Of a DNA stretch of 64,000 nt, positions 17,486-28,465 are shown piece after piece. How positions within the stretch are numbered: position 1 is the stretch's first letter; the number at the start of each line of letters is the position of its first letter. This DNA comes from Pyrenophora tritici-repentis (taxonomy: Eukaryota > Ascomycota > Dothideomycetes > Pleosporales > Pleosporaceae), in contig NC_089390.1 in the NCBI RefSeq assembly GCF_003171515.1, positions 8,560,274-8,624,273 on the forward strand. Direction: 5' to 3'. The position numbers and the translations under genes are program-made. The notes under the pieces were generated by a model. That model was given only the letters and a program-made list of their open reading frames with translations. It did no database searches and was not told where the DNA came from.

Positions 17486-20400
17486 ATGCGCAGCAGACTC
17501 CGCAACAATCAAATCAATCAATCTTAAGGTTGTCGATTGGTTTGATTAGCTTGCGGCGACGCTGCTGATTGATTGCGGATTGATTGTTAGGGTTTTTGAG
17601 CAGATTGATTGCGATTGATTGGTTGATTGGCTGATTGATGCTAAGAAGTAGTATACAGGGGGTTATGGTGTTGTACTCCAGCCTTCTATATCGTACTGTT
17701 GTACAATCTCCTCATCTTTGACGTCACTCCACTTATCTTCATCATCACCGTTGTTGTACAAGCCGTCAAAGCCAGCTCGTCTCCACGAACGTACAAGCTG
17801 AAGGGCAGCAAGTAACTCGCTGCCAAGAGCTCGCCGGCGCGGCTCAAGTAAATCGCCAAGCTCGCTAAAGAGCCTCTCGCAGTCGCAACTAGATGCTGGT
17901 ATCGTGAGTATATCAATCGCAAACTGGCTTAAACACGGGTATTTTGAGCGTAATTGAATCCAGTACTTGACTGGGTGGCCATCGCTAAGATACTGTTCGC
18001 TTGTCCACTCTGGCTCTTGAGTTCTCCAGCGCTCGTACTCATCGTCGTGGGCAGCCTCTACCTGAGCCTTGTTGCGCCGTACGAGGGCGCCAATCACATC
18101 ATCTATTCCTCTATGCCTTGGTTTTGCAGTTGTTTGAGATAGAGGACGTGTACGTTGAGGCTTATACGACTGCCAGAGCTGCAGGAAGCCAGCGTTGGCT
18201 GATGTTAGCCATTCTGGCTTATCCACCCAGCTGTTCTCGCAGTAGTATTTGTAGTATGGATGGAGGCAGGTAGCAGCGTAGTATGCTGGCGATCGATCGA
18301 GCTTGTTGTAGTAATCGTTGGCCTTACTCCAGGCGGCGCGGAGGTTAACAAAGAGGTGATCTTCAGGCGCATCAGGTGGGTTGAAGTCAACTTGCTCGTA
18401 CGAGCGCGTACGGGCTTCGAGCGCGCCAAGTACGTATTCAAATACAGGAATAGTCTCATATATAGCGCCGTATTTGCCTGCCTTTCCGCGACCCTCAAGC
18501 TTCTCCGTAGCAAGCTTAAGCGGCTCTAGGCAGTCCTGATACTCTGTTATCACCGCCCAATCAGCAGCTGTAAGTCCTGTTGATCTCATCCAACTAGGTG
18601 CTTCAGGGAGTTTATTGCCACGTTGACAAGCGCGGCGATCTTCAAGGGAGAGTGCGTTAATGTAGTGCTCAGCGTAAGAGTTGTATGCTGCCTGGAGTTG
18701 AGTTGCGCGTTTGAAGGCAGCGTAGTAAGAGTTCCAGCGTGTAACAACAGGCTTCACAGGCTCAAGTACGTGGAGGCGCTCTCTAGCTGGCAACTCGGCG
18801 TTGGCGGCGGTTTGGAAGCTTCGGAAAATTTCGTGTTGTTGAGGCGTTTTTATATGGTTGATAACGTCGATAAGTACACCTAAGGGCCCTTCTTGACGCC
18901 ACTCCTGCATGTACACCTCCTCTGTTTGGAGCTGCTCGTCGTTGTTGTTGTTGTACGCCTCTTGATTGCTGCCAAAGATAATTGCCTGGCCAATAAGGTT
19001 AAGCGTGTGAGGGCCGCAGCGGAGGCGTCGGTGAGCAGCGTTGAAGTCGTACGCGTGGGCGAGCGAGGAGACTGCAGTATCGTTGTTTGCAGCATTGTCG
19101 AGGACGAAGTAGCCGAGTTTATCACTCCCAATACTGTATTCTTGGAGCGTCTTTTTAATTGTATCAGCGATAGCATCACCAGTATGAGAGCCTGCGAGAT
19201 GTGGGAGGGCGATGGGGAGATCTTGTATCACTCCAGAGGCGTTAGCAAAGTGTGCAACGACTCCAAAGAATCCACGCTTGCCACCCTTTGTCGTCCAACC
19301 ATCAAAGCTTATGTGGATCTTGCTTGCAGCTTCTGACAGAGCGCAGACAATCTGTGGCTGCATATATTGGAAGAGGCGCATTGCGTAGGTAGCTACACTG
19401 CGAGGACTTACCCACAAAGCTGCCTCTGCCTCTGGGTTTGCAAGGCTAATCATCTCGCGAAAGGACGGCCTTGCAAGTAGCTCCATTGGCAAGTTGTTAT
19501 CAAGAAGGCAGAACACTGCAACTTCACGAAACTGCTGGATGTTGAAGTTGCCCATCGCGTTGGCAGCCTCTTGAGAGACTGCAACACCAGTCTCCAGCGT
19601 CTGTCGTAGAGAGAGTTGCTGCCCTGTTCTTCGAGGCTTCAGGCCGTCTTTTGTAAAGCCATGGCCTCGTTTCTGAAGGCCAAGATGAGCTGCAGCTGAG
19701 GAGGTGGCCTTTGATACGTCAAAAACTCCACTGCCGCCAGTGTCAATGACCTTGTGGATGTGGCAGTATTTGCATACAAACCACACTCGATTCTGATCGT
19801 AGAGCTCAACAACGCGATATCCATGTTGAAAGATCCAACTCTTGACGCGCCGCCCAGTTGTAAGAGGCTTCATGAACCGAGGGAGGCGATCCCAGTTAAT
19901 GCCGTCAAAGTTATCGCCATTATCAGGCTCTGTATCAACACTAGCCTCTGTTGTTGCTGCTGTACCAGCCTGGCTGCCCTCAGCCGCACCCTCCTCCTCT
20001 GTTTGCGACTCGAAAAATTGCGACTCAAACGTTGTGGCCTGGCTTACGGCGGCGCCAAGGGTTTCCTGAGGCGACAGCGATCGCTGAGATAGGACAGAGG
20101 GCCTTGATAGGCGCGCCCGTTTGGCGGCGGCGGCGGCGGCAGCAGTATTGGTGGGAACTCGAGAGCGTTTGGCCATCGTGGGCGATACTAAACACTAAAG
20201 AAAAATGTCTGTATAGGTAGCTAGGCAACTAGTGTTGTGTGTAAGGGATTATTAGGGAACTGAGTGAGCGAAATCGTTGTTGTATTAAGAACAGCGAAGG
20301 ACTAGCTATATAGGTGCGGGGTGAAGCCTAGAAGAGGCTAGCCCCTAAGCAGAAGGAGCTAGTCCTATAAGAGGAGAGCTAGCTGGTGAGAAGTGAATGC

Positions 20401-20696
20401 ATAGAGACTGGCTTGCCCGGCCGACAGGGATCACAAGCTAAGCGAGATAGGGGTCCAAGATAACTATCTTCAACACCAAAAACCTTCTCTTAATACGACA
20501 CTACTCGCCTTACAACTCGTTAATAATAAATCAATCTAACTAATCAAATCAATCAATCTGACCTTCGCAAGTTGATTTGATTAGCTATTTTGAAAAGCTT
20601 AGATTGAGTTGATTGAGTTGGTAAAAACTCCAAATGACCAATCAAATCAATCAATCTGACCAATCTGGATTGATTGTTGCGGAGTCTGATGCGCAG
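17486..20696. mobile_element. Full-length hAT transposon (17494-20688) with perfect 8-bp TSD
   Basis: The ends are CAGACTCCGCAACAATCAA at 17494 and its reverse complement ending at 20688. Flanking octamers ATGCGCAG at 17486-17493 and 20689-20696 are identical. Both subterminal regions are packed with ATCAATC/GATTGATT words, typical transposase-binding repeats of hAT elements. The 3195-bp body holds one long intact transposase gene on the minus strand. This is the likely autonomous partner of the MITEs at 9759-9886 and 25596-25757. Confidence 0.96.
17663..20176 (-). CDS. hAT family transposase, 837 aa, intact
   Basis: A basic N-terminus with a poly-Ala run precedes a BED-type zinc finger (C135-x2-C138 in VCKYCHIHK, H164, H172). 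The catalytic core has D292 in HISFDGWTTKGGKRGFF and D360 in GYFVLDNAANND. The C-terminal hAT dimerisation region includes E767 in SSCDCERLFSELGDLLEPRR, preceded by YWIQLRSKYPCLSQFAIDIL. There are no internal stops or frameshifts, and the length is normal for fungal hAT transposases. The start ATG at 20176 follows about 510 bp of 5' terminal sequence of the element. Confidence 0.95.
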   Translation of the reverse strand: MAKRSRVPTNTAAAAAAAKRARLSRPSVLSQRSLSPQETLGAAVSQATTFESQFFESQTEEEGAAEGSQAGTAATTEASVDTEPDNGDNFDGINWDRLPRFMKPLTTGRRVKSWIFQHGYRVVELYDQNRVWFVCKYCHIHKVIDTGGSGVFDVSKATSSAAAHLGLQKRGHGFTKDGLKPRRTGQQLSLRQTLETGVAVSQEAANAMGNFNIQQFREVAVFCLLDNNLPMELLARPSFREMISLANPEAEAALWVSPRSVATYAMRLFQYMQPQIVCALSEAASKIHISFDGWTTKGGKRGFFGVVAHFANASGVIQDLPIALPHLAGSHTGDAIADTIKKTLQEYSIGSDKLGYFVLDNAANNDTAVSSLAHAYDFNAAHRRLRCGPHTLNLIGQAIIFGSNQEAYNNNNDEQLQTEEVYMQEWRQEGPLGVLIDVINHIKTPQQHEIFRSFQTAANAELPARERLHVLEPVKPVVTRWNSYYAAFKRATQLQAAYNSYAEHYINALSLEDRRACQRGNKLPEAPSWMRSTGLTAADWAVITEYQDCLEPLKLATEKLEGRGKAGKYGAIYETIPVFEYVLGALEARTRSYEQVDFNPPDAPEDHLFVNLRAAWSKANDYYNKLDRSPAYYAATCLHPYYKYYCENSWVDKPEWLTSANAGFLQLWQSYKPQRTRPLSQTTAKPRHRGIDDVIGALVRRNKAQVEAAHDDEYERWRTQEPEWTSEQYLSDGHPVKYWIQLRSKYPCLSQFAIDILTIPASSCDCERLFSELGDLLEPRRRALGSELLAALQLVRSWRRAGFDGLYNNGDDEDKWSDVKDEEIVQQYDIEGWSTTP

Positions 20697-21339
20697 TGGG
20701 AAGAGGGAGTGAAGGAGCTAGGCCGTAAAGGTACTAGCGGGTAAATGGCTGGCTGCCTGGTTGCCTAAGGAGAAGCCGAGGGATAAGCCCTATGGCCGAC
20801 ACTTTTGATTAGTTTCATTATTTAGTTTGTTTCTTTTGTTGTTGGTTCAAAGATTTGCAACCCTCGGTGAAGTTGGTTAACCCCTGTAAGGGCCTGTTTC
20901 GAATTGCATTACACGCTGTGAGGCCGACTATCTCAACGGCAGATGTTGTGCAAGCTCGTGGTCAACATTGATCGGATTCACTCAAATAGTTTGTTGTCAG
21001 GGTAACGTTATCGAGGGGCCTTAGTCGCCACTCAGTGAGCGCGTGCTCCGGCGCACCGTCGAATATTCTCCATAGTTCTATAAAGTCTTTCACCAGCCAA
21101 GACTTTGTCGCACTCTACCATTCCAATTTACCACATCACCACCAGGTCAACATCACAGAAGAGCCCTCACGGGTCTCAAACCCAATCGTATTCATTGATG
21201 TGCAAGCCAAACGCAATGTAAGCCCCCAATGCCACACTTCCAAGCTATAGCACTGCGACAAGCACATAGCCTGTTGCTTCAAAATCTCCTTAGCTTTGTG
21301 TAACCAAGAAGTCGACTAGTCTAACTAGTGTATCGTAGC
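20697..21339. other. Intergenic, no supported gene
   Basis: This spans the right TSD of the hAT to the next candidate gene. A 71-codon ORF at 21035-21250 has no recognisable feature. Nothing else is seen. Confidence 0.5.
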
Positions 21340-22128
21340 ATGTTGGCCGCCGACTATATCCATATCCTCAAAAAGATTGAGCGTGACACAGCTTCATGTG
21401 GGGAATGGCGCCTACTATCCAAGAAGATGGTTGCTGCGCTACCTGAGCGGCTCTACCGACAATATCCATCGGACTTACAAGAAGTCGCCCAAGAGAAGCG
21501 CATCGTGCGGCCCACGGCCTGGAACAATGATTTTCCGAATCCTGAGTATTCTTCCTTCGACAGCAGTGACTCGGAAGAAGAGAGTGAAGACAATGAAGAA
21601 GAGATGGACGACGACCTTGAGCAACACAACAACAATGCAAGCTTTCCGTCGCTTCCACCAGGTCGCCTAGCTATGGTGCCGTCTGAGATAGAGCACGAAG
21701 TCCTGGTCTTTATCGCCACAATGCGCATATGCCAGACACCATAGATCCATGACTGCCCACGACTACTGTGGCCCATGTGCAAAGATGCACCATCTGAGAC
21801 TCGCACAGACCGGGACCGCATCAATGCCTTCCGAGCGCTAAAGAATTTCACTCAGACACCCTTTGGCAACGGTATGTCAGGGCTTCGTAGTGAGACTCTG
21901 TTCGACCTTAGTGCCAAGAAGGTGGGGATCAACGGAGAGCTTATCAAGGTGGATTCTTGGAGGTTGGCAGAAGTTGCACAGTCTAGACTCGATTGGGAGA
22001 CAGAACAGTACAACATGGAAGATTTTGACGTTTACGATGATGAAGATGGGCGGGTGGAGATCTACGGACCTAAAGCTGTGGACAATACGGATACAGAAGA
22101 TGAATTTGAAGATGAGGAATTCTTCTAG
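21340..22128 (+). pseudogene. Unknown acidic protein, interrupted by one TAG
   Basis: The ATG at 21340 opens a frame reaching 22128 (262 codons) with a single TAG at 21742-21744; both halves share the frame. The first half contains an acidic Ser/Glu/Asp tract (DSSDSEEESEDNEEEMDDD). The second half ends in another acidic tail (DTEDEFEDEEFF). CAG changed to TAG would explain the stop. No GTRNGT donor lies just before it, which argues against an intron. No family is recognised. If it is expressed, the visible product would be 134 aa. Confidence 0.45.
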
Positions 22129-23055
22129 TCCGACTTTAGATTCGGGCCATTTGGTAAGTAAGGCTCATACTTGATAGATAAGTTGCGAAGATGACTTTCA
22201 GTCGCACATGTCGAACAAACGGTGGCTGGAGGTGAGGGCATTCCCTTGTGCAAAAGTTCGTCAGGTGATGACGTAAGCCCCAAGGCTCAGGATGCATTTA
22301 CTGTGTTTACCTTGCAAATTATGTCCTTTTATGTCTTCATGTCACTATGATTCCATGTAGCCTTGATCTCAGGCGGGCAAAAACTATAAACTGCTCAGTT
22401 ATTGTGATAAGAGTAATAGCATATTTAATGGGGATCTTTATGAACAGCTGCTGGCTCTGAGGGTGGCAATAGATATAATTACACAGTGCGAAGACACCAG
22501 TTTCATTCATTTGAGAGACCAAGTCTGTAGTTTCTAAACGGGACTGTAGGAGGATAGAGAAGCAACATAAACAGAAACCCCGGAGGTCATGAGCTATATG
22601 AGACGGCGTCACTGAATGCTCGTCACTTAATTACGACTGGCAAGTACGTGAATGCTATGTTAATCTGATCACTGTGTGCAGTGAAAGCACGGACGCATTG
22701 TTTAATCACTGAGCTCGCGAATGTAGTCATATCTGCCCTACAGTAGTTGGCCACGGAGAAGGCTATAGCAAGCTAGTTTACACAATGCGTGACCAACCGC
22801 CCGCCCTGAGATCGCCCAGGCAGTACACACACTCTCTCCCCTTCCCTAATTCTCCCTTTCTCCCCTTCTACCCCCATCAACTGAAAGGTCAACTCAACCT
22901 GACTGTTGATTTCCAAACCTACACCATATTGGAACTCGAGCGCTCTGGGTCCCCCAAACAACACAAGACTCTGCTGAACTTGAACTCCAAACGGTCTTAC
23001 CTCAAACAAACTCGACTCTCTGTGTCACGGCTATAATCAGTCAAAGTCAGCTAAG
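22129..23055. other. Intergenic with CT-rich promoter tract
   Basis: No gene is supported. A pyrimidine-rich run (ctctctccccttccctaattctcc region, ~22828-22878) upstream of the zinc-finger gene is typical of filamentous fungal promoters. Confidence 0.5.
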
Positions 23056-24333
23056 ATGTCTGATATTGAGACGCCGACCGCACCTCCATCTCCTGATCTT
23101 GGAGCAACACCGTCCACCACGCCTATCCTGCTCATCACACCCATCAATTCCATCACTGAAGCAGCTAATTTACTACCTGCAACTACTCTACCGGTTCCAA
23201 AGTTCCTCGCACCACATGGCCCCCGGATGGAGCGTGTCGTAGTTCTTGCTAAATGCGCGATCTGTTGTTGCGGGCTGTCAGGGGCCACCGACAAACAGAC
23301 TATAGTGCACGTTAATCGATGTTGGAAGCGCTGGAAGGAGAACATCAAGGTCGAAAAGTGGCTGGAAAACATAGAGAAGGAGGAGGACAGGGACGAGAGT
23401 CCGCGTACTGCTCGACTCATTCTCTCAGACTCAGGCCGGAAACCACCATCAGGCACTCTTCAAACCCCAACCTCTCTCTCTGCCTCACCCGGACAGGCTT
23501 TGGTTTTGCCTTCACCCCCGGAAGACGGCGCAGAGACCGCCTGCATTCTCTGCCACTTATTCTTTAAGCACCTATCCTCGCTCGACATCCTCGAGCACCA
23601 CCACGCCTGTATAAAAGCCGTCGAACCTAAGGCCTGCCCCCGTTGCCACCGCCCCTTTAGCGAGGCTTGGACCGACTTAAAAATCCTCGCGCACTTTCAT
23701 AGGCGTCACAGTGGATGGCACACCAAATCCGAGGGCCGAAAAGCCTGGGCCGAACTCTGGACCGCCTTGGAAGGCCGCCGCAAAGTAGCTGTCCACCTGC
23801 TCAAGCAAACCTACGGTCCACGCAAAGAGTGGGGTAAGACTAAACATCGTCACAGCTTTAGGGGTAAGATGAACGTCGGCAGACTGGATGACGCAGTGGT
23901 ATACACTATGCCGCCTACTCCATTGCGTCGCGTGGAGCAGATAATTTCCCCTCGCCCCTCGGACAGCGATGTGCAGATCGAAGTCACGATTGTGAAGCGC
24001 GTTAGGACTAGGAACACAGATTCGATGATCCTATTTCTTCGACATTCTTTCTCCGTGGTGGAATTGCCGCTGAAATTGTCCCAAACTAGGTATTTGCCAG
24101 AGCAAGTTTGTAAAAAGACCATCTCCGCGGCAGATATCTTCCCTTTGTCAAAGGATGCGAAGGGTAAGGTCACGAAAAAGGGCAAATCTGCTCGGAAGGT
24201 TGCGGCGCTGGAAGACGAGAAGGTTGAACATCGGAAGTCGAAGCGGCAGCGAAAATCCCCATCTATCAGAGAGCGTATGGCTAACGCAGATGACTCCACT
24301 GCAGACAATTCCCCTGCCGAAGATTCCACCTAG
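23056..24333 (+). CDS. Hypothetical protein with three zinc-finger-like motifs
   Basis: The product is 425 aa, a single exon; the ATG at 23056 follows a CT-rich leader. The N-terminus is Pro/Thr-rich. Three Cys/His clusters follow: CAICC...HVNRC (~residues 67-90), CILCHLFFKH...HHHAC (~162-184) and CPRCHRPFSEAW...HFHRRH (~194-216), the last close to a C2H2 finger. The C-terminus is basic (KGKVTKKGKSARK, KSKRQRK) and looks like a nuclear localisation signal. A DNA-binding or chromatin role is inference only. I recognise no named family. Confidence 0.75.
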   Translation: MSDIETPTAPPSPDLGATPSTTPILLITPINSITEAANLLPATTLPVPKFLAPHGPRMERVVVLAKCAICCCGLSGATDKQTIVHVNRCWKRWKENIKVEKWLENIEKEEDRDESPRTARLILSDSGRKPPSGTLQTPTSLSASPGQALVLPSPPEDGAETACILCHLFFKHLSSLDILEHHHACIKAVEPKACPRCHRPFSEAWTDLKILAHFHRRHSGWHTKSEGRKAWAELWTALEGRRKVAVHLLKQTYGPRKEWGKTKHRHSFRGKMNVGRLDDAVVYTMPPTPLRRVEQIISPRPSDSDVQIEVTIVKRVRTRNTDSMILFLRHSFSVVELPLKLSQTRYLPEQVCKKTISAADIFPLSKDAKGKVTKKGKSARKVAALEDEKVEHRKSKRQRKSPSIRERMANADDSTADNSPAEDST

Positions 24334-24828
24334 AAGGCTTCAATATAGACGACATGGAATTCATGAACTGTATGAGTAGATTCGACTCGCTATTCAACAG
24401 TTTCGAAAGAGCCCCTCTACCAAAGAGTGATTAGGGCGTGAATAGCAGCTAGAGGACGATACTAACTTGTTTGGAGGAAGAACGAGGGGAAGATTGCAGA
24501 GCCGTCTTGGTCTCAACCAGGACGTTCAGTATCTGAAGTGGAAGAAGCCATGTGTGATTATGCCTTTACACATGCGATGATGGAAGATGGGATGGATAGA
24601 AGTCTAAGTGCTAGCTAGATATACAATTTAAAGAACGAATACTATGGTCTCTAGTAGATGTTCAGTGCTTCTCTTATATCCAAAATGTGATTTTCACTTG
24701 CCCATTTGAATTCGTGCACACTTTGCTTGCTAACTCAAAGCAAACATTCTTATCTTTATTACCTCTTGCCCAACCCTCCCCATTCGTACCAACCTCTGTA
24801 TCCGTCTCACCCAAGATCAACTATTAGT

Positions 24829-25665
24829 ATGCCCCGTCACTACCCTATCTGTGTTCACCCAGGCATCCCCGGCTCCCCTCCCCAAGCCATTCAAATGCCT
24901 CGCCGTCCCTCCCTGCATGGTACCAGACCCATAATGATGTCCTCACCCTATGCATCCGCCATCTACTTTGAGGATCATTCGTATATTGCATTTGGAGAGG
25001 GCGAAATTGCACATCCACTGGTATGGGGACGATATAAAGTGCCTAGGGGAGAGGTTATGCAGGGCGGGAGTCAAGAAGGGCCGGCGATACAGGAAGGATA
25101 TCAGATTGGAGAGGAAGTGCCAGAGAGCCAGGAAAAGTGTAGAAGTGAAGGCGTAGGAGAGTCTCTAGAAGATCAGGATTGGCAAGAGCATGAGGCAGAG
25201 GCCGAAGAAGAGAATGAAGACGAAAGCTTGGATGAAGAGTATAGAGAATGGTACGATAAGGGATTTAAGCAAGGGTGGACTGAATCATGGCAGGATGGAT
25301 ATGAGAACGGCCTTGAAGTAGGGTACAAGAAAGGCTACGAGGAAAGCTGTAAGAAAGGATACGAGCATGCATGTAACTATGAGACGCCGGCAGAGTCCAA
25401 ATCCACCGCCGCCTCGGATTCAGATTCAGGTTCCCCAAACCTACCATGCTCAACAGCCCCCCAAGACGACGCTCCCAGTCATACCTTCTCCCAACAGGCC
25501 TCGGGTGAACAATCACACAAGAATTTCCGCCCAGACATGTTCTTCTGCGAAGACCAGCTTGCTAGTCTCGATGACGAAGAAGAGCGAGAGATGTATAGAC
25601 TCCGCAACAATCAATTCAATCCGGTCACTCTCCTAGACCCACTTACCTATCTAGGTAGGGCTTAA
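24829..25665 (+). CDS. GX3-repeat protein with MITE-altered C-terminus
   Basis: The first ATG in the open frame is 24829, giving 278 aa. Residues ~140-185 carry a glycine ladder: G at every fourth residue in DKGFKQGW...DGYENGLEVGYKKGYEESCKKGYEHA. It resembles the deca-GX3 motif of Yae1-type proteins, although the overall protein is not clearly Yae1. After EREMY (codon ~256) the frame enters a hAT MITE and the last 22 codons are MITE-derived, ending at 25665. The pre-insertion frame resumes at 25758 and runs 48 more codons to TAA at 25902-25904. The current product thus has a replaced tail. The function is unknown. Confidence 0.7.
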   Translation: MPRHYPICVHPGIPGSPPQAIQMPRRPSLHGTRPIMMSSPYASAIYFEDHSYIAFGEGEIAHPLVWGRYKVPRGEVMQGGSQEGPAIQEGYQIGEEVPESQEKCRSEGVGESLEDQDWQEHEAEAEEENEDESLDEEYREWYDKGFKQGWTESWQDGYENGLEVGYKKGYEESCKKGYEHACNYETPAESKSTAASDSDSGSPNLPCSTAPQDDAPSHTFSQQASGEQSHKNFRPDMFFCEDQLASLDDEEEREMYRLRNNQFNPVTLLDPLTYLGRA

Positions 25666-25765
25666 ACTCCTATAGGTAACTACTAGGCTTAAAGCGGTAA
25701 TCAATCAATCCAATCTGAACCTTCTAGGACCCACTTAATTGATTGTTGCGGACTGTGGAGATGTA
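25588..25765. mobile_element. hAT-type MITE (162 bp, 25596-25757) with perfect TSD GAGATGTA
   Basis: The left end TAGACTCCGCAACAATCAA and right end TTGATTGTTGCGGACTGTG are slightly degenerate versions of the hAT ends at 17494 and 20688. Octamers GAGATGTA flank it at 25588-25595 and 25758-25765. The interior holds CTATCTAGGT/ACCTA-like inverted words and ATCAATCAATC repeats. It lies inside the 3' coding part of the gene starting at 24829. Confidence 0.92.
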
Positions 25766-25904
25766 CATGTATGGGTCGGAACGGATCAACACTATCAGGC
25801 GGTCCAACATAGTGACGGTTTTGGATCCGAGGCTGAGTGAGGAACAACAGGAGGAAAGAAACCGGGAGGCTTGTAGGTTGAATTTCGGGATGGTTGTTTC
25901 GTAA

Positions 25905-27010
25905 GTGTGGTGCACAGATGATATCATGTTCGCTCTTGAGTCAGTAACCGGACGATCCGGCTAGATAGTTTGAGTACACACATGTAGGTTGCTTCCACGA
26001 TTGGATACATAGAGGAGGCTATTCATATCCAAATAGGAGAAAGGCTGTATCCGCCAATTGCCGAGCGGAATCGTTCTCTTGGTAAAAGTCGTGCACAAGC
26101 GATGCCGCGCCCGTTCTACCAGCAACCGGAAGATTCGGCAAACTAGTCTAGGTCGAAACTCTTGACAGTCAGGCAGAGAGAGGCTTCACAGGCAAATGGG
26201 TGTCTATGTATGCGCCAACTGTCTTGGGTGTCATTCGGGCCTACCATGCCAATACGCTTGGCGTGTGCGAATGCCATGGACTTTTGTGGTTTGCCAAGGC
26301 CCCAAGGCGATGAGCTTCCCCATGGAACTTGTGACCCAGCAAGCGGTTTGCTTGCAGCAATTCGGTAACGTTACGTGCTTCCGCGCACGTCGAGGAAATG
26401 AGTTTTTGAAGAAATAGTGTCGTTGTGAGGGAAATGGGAGGACTGAGGTAACTAACTGCAGACATGGCCTGAGTAAGCGCGACCCGACTTCTCCCGTACC
26501 GAACGTCTCGCATGGGGAAACGTGCGCACTTCTGGCACACGTAGTAGATCAGGCTGGCCACAGTCGTCGCGATTACGCGGAGAGGAACGAAAGACGGGGT
26601 CGAGGAAACGCCGCCAAGGCCTTGAGCTTGCGCCCAGTGACGCGGAGAAAAGGGAATGAGATGGTAAAACGCGCGTAGTACCGCCGCGTTGCAGCCCTTG
26701 ATTGCGTCTTTGTTGGTTTTCTCTTGTTTTCCTCGGTCATAATTCCAAACCCTTACGCTTTGTCCAATTCCCTTTTCTCTTATACTTTCGCCGTTAGCCC
26801 GGCCTGCGCTATGCTGAAAGCTTGCCCCTCTGCGACTCCCGACTTTGTGGTGTTCGCAAGGTGTCTGGCCATCCATGAGCGCTGCTGAACGGCTTCGACA
26901 AGAGTGTACTGGTTCCGCCATCACCGCACATCGACTAAGAGGATCAAAAGGGTGGAATTAATAGGCTTTCTGCACTTCTGCCAGCGAGGTTTCGCGGAGC
27001 GGAGCGGGAC
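25905..27010. other. Intergenic, no supported gene
   Basis: A 227-codon minus-strand ORF (26241-26924) exists but has no motif and covers the likely promoter of the RTA1-like gene. A GTAAGT directly at the ancestral stop (25901) could be a splice donor of the preceding gene, so its 3' end before MITE insertion is uncertain. Confidence 0.45.
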
Positions 27011-28163
27011 ATGGTGGCCAGGATAATGGAAGCGGCCAGCCTCTTCGATGCGCGATCTGTGGACTTCCCCAAAAGGGACCACTCCTATGGTGAGTTGGCC
27101 CCAAACTCTAGCTCTCGACGCCACACCCAACGTCTCACTGCGTCCATATACGCTTGTTATTGACATATAACCAGTGCAAACCTTCATCAATCCTTACATA
27201 TATGAGCCGTCTTGCGCTCTCGCCATAATCGGTGTTGTCGTCATCCTACTTCTCTCCCTATACTCGTTGTCGCAGTATGTGCGCCATCGATCATGGTTCT
27301 TCTGGACAGCCATCATCGCCATCGTCATGTTGGACCTTGGCTTCATCACGCGCCTGGTATCTGCCTATGACGAGGCAAAAGAAGATCCCTTCCTCATCTC
27401 CTGGCTCATGATCCTCCTCGCACCCAGTTTCCTCGCCGCAGCTTCCTATACCGCATTTAGCCGCGTAATCTGGTTCAGCTGTCCGACGCACGCACTCAAC
27501 TTCCAGACGCTATGGTGTTTCCCGCGCTGGATAACCTCCACATTCGTAACCTTTGATCTCTTCTCCTTCGCCGTCCAACTCATCGGCGCGTCCCAGATAA
27601 GTAGGCAATATGACCGTTCGCCCTCTGGATCCCGCACTATTAGCTCCTCCGAGCGCAAGGCTCTCCCAGGCCGCGTCATCTTGGTCCTAGGCCTTGTCCT
27701 GCAAATGATGTGTTTCGTCTCCTTTTCCATCGTAAGCATACGCTACTTTTACCTGTCACGCCACTGGTCCGCACATGATCTAGGCGACATGCATCTGTGG
27801 CGTAAACTGTCCTACACCATCAACCTGTCGTCTGTACTCATCGCCTTACGCGCCGTCTACCGCACAATGGAGATTCCGCACGACCGCAACTACGGCCTTT
27901 TGTACCTACAGAGCCACGAATGGTGTTTCTGGGTCTTTGACGCCGCGCCCGTGTTGCTCGTAATGGCGGTTTTTGCCATTTGGCATCCTGGACGCTACCT
28001 CCCGCGATCATATACCGGATTCGCGTTGAATAAAGAGAGGGCAGTCCAGGAGAAGGATGAGATTGGTTCCATGGATCGTGGTGTCAAGGGCGGTCAATTA
28101 ATTGAGTTGAAGGACTATAGACCAGAAGACTTTGAAGGGAGAAGAGCTGGGAGTCATGTATGA
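27011..28163 (+). CDS. RTA1-like 7-TM membrane protein, 2 exons
   Basis: Exon 1 runs 27011 (or ATG 27026) to 27089 and exon 2 runs 27175-28163; the intron is gtgagt...aaccag, 85 nt. Exon 2 alone has no ATG start, and the spliced N-terminus reads MEAASLFDARSVDFPKRDHSY before the first TM. Length is 350 aa from 27026 or 355 aa from 27011. Seven hydrophobic segments follow, with family-like features: YEPSCALAIIGVVVILLLS, SYTAFSRVIWF, FVTFDLFSFAVQLIGAS and HEWCFWVFDAAPVLLVMAVFAIWHPGRYL. RTA1 family members are fungal plasma-membrane proteins linked to lipid translocation and resistance to azoles or 7-aminocholesterol; the substrate here is unknown. The tail is cytosolic and charged. Confidence 0.88.
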
Positions 28164-28465
28164 AACCCTTTTTTATTTCTTGAACTTATTGCATGATACC
28201 ACTAAATGATATATTGATATGAATCTACCTAATCTCCATTCTGTGTCCGTATCTCCATGGTCTACTTGATACAAAATAGGGTTGCTGGCCAGGGTTCCCA
28301 CAAGCAGATCAAAAGTGAATGTACCTTTACGGTCACCCATTCTAATATGGCCTATCAGCCTGAAAATCGAACGGTCCTCTCCTCTCCCAATTACCTTTTT
28401 TCTCAGCTGCGTCGCCAAAGTATCCACATTTTCTCTGTATCTGTCGTGACGCGTATGAAGCGCAG

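Noticed and set aside
26241..26924. 227-codon minus-strand ORF
   Set aside because: It overlaps the expected promoter of the RTA1-like gene, has low-complexity composition and no domain or splice support.
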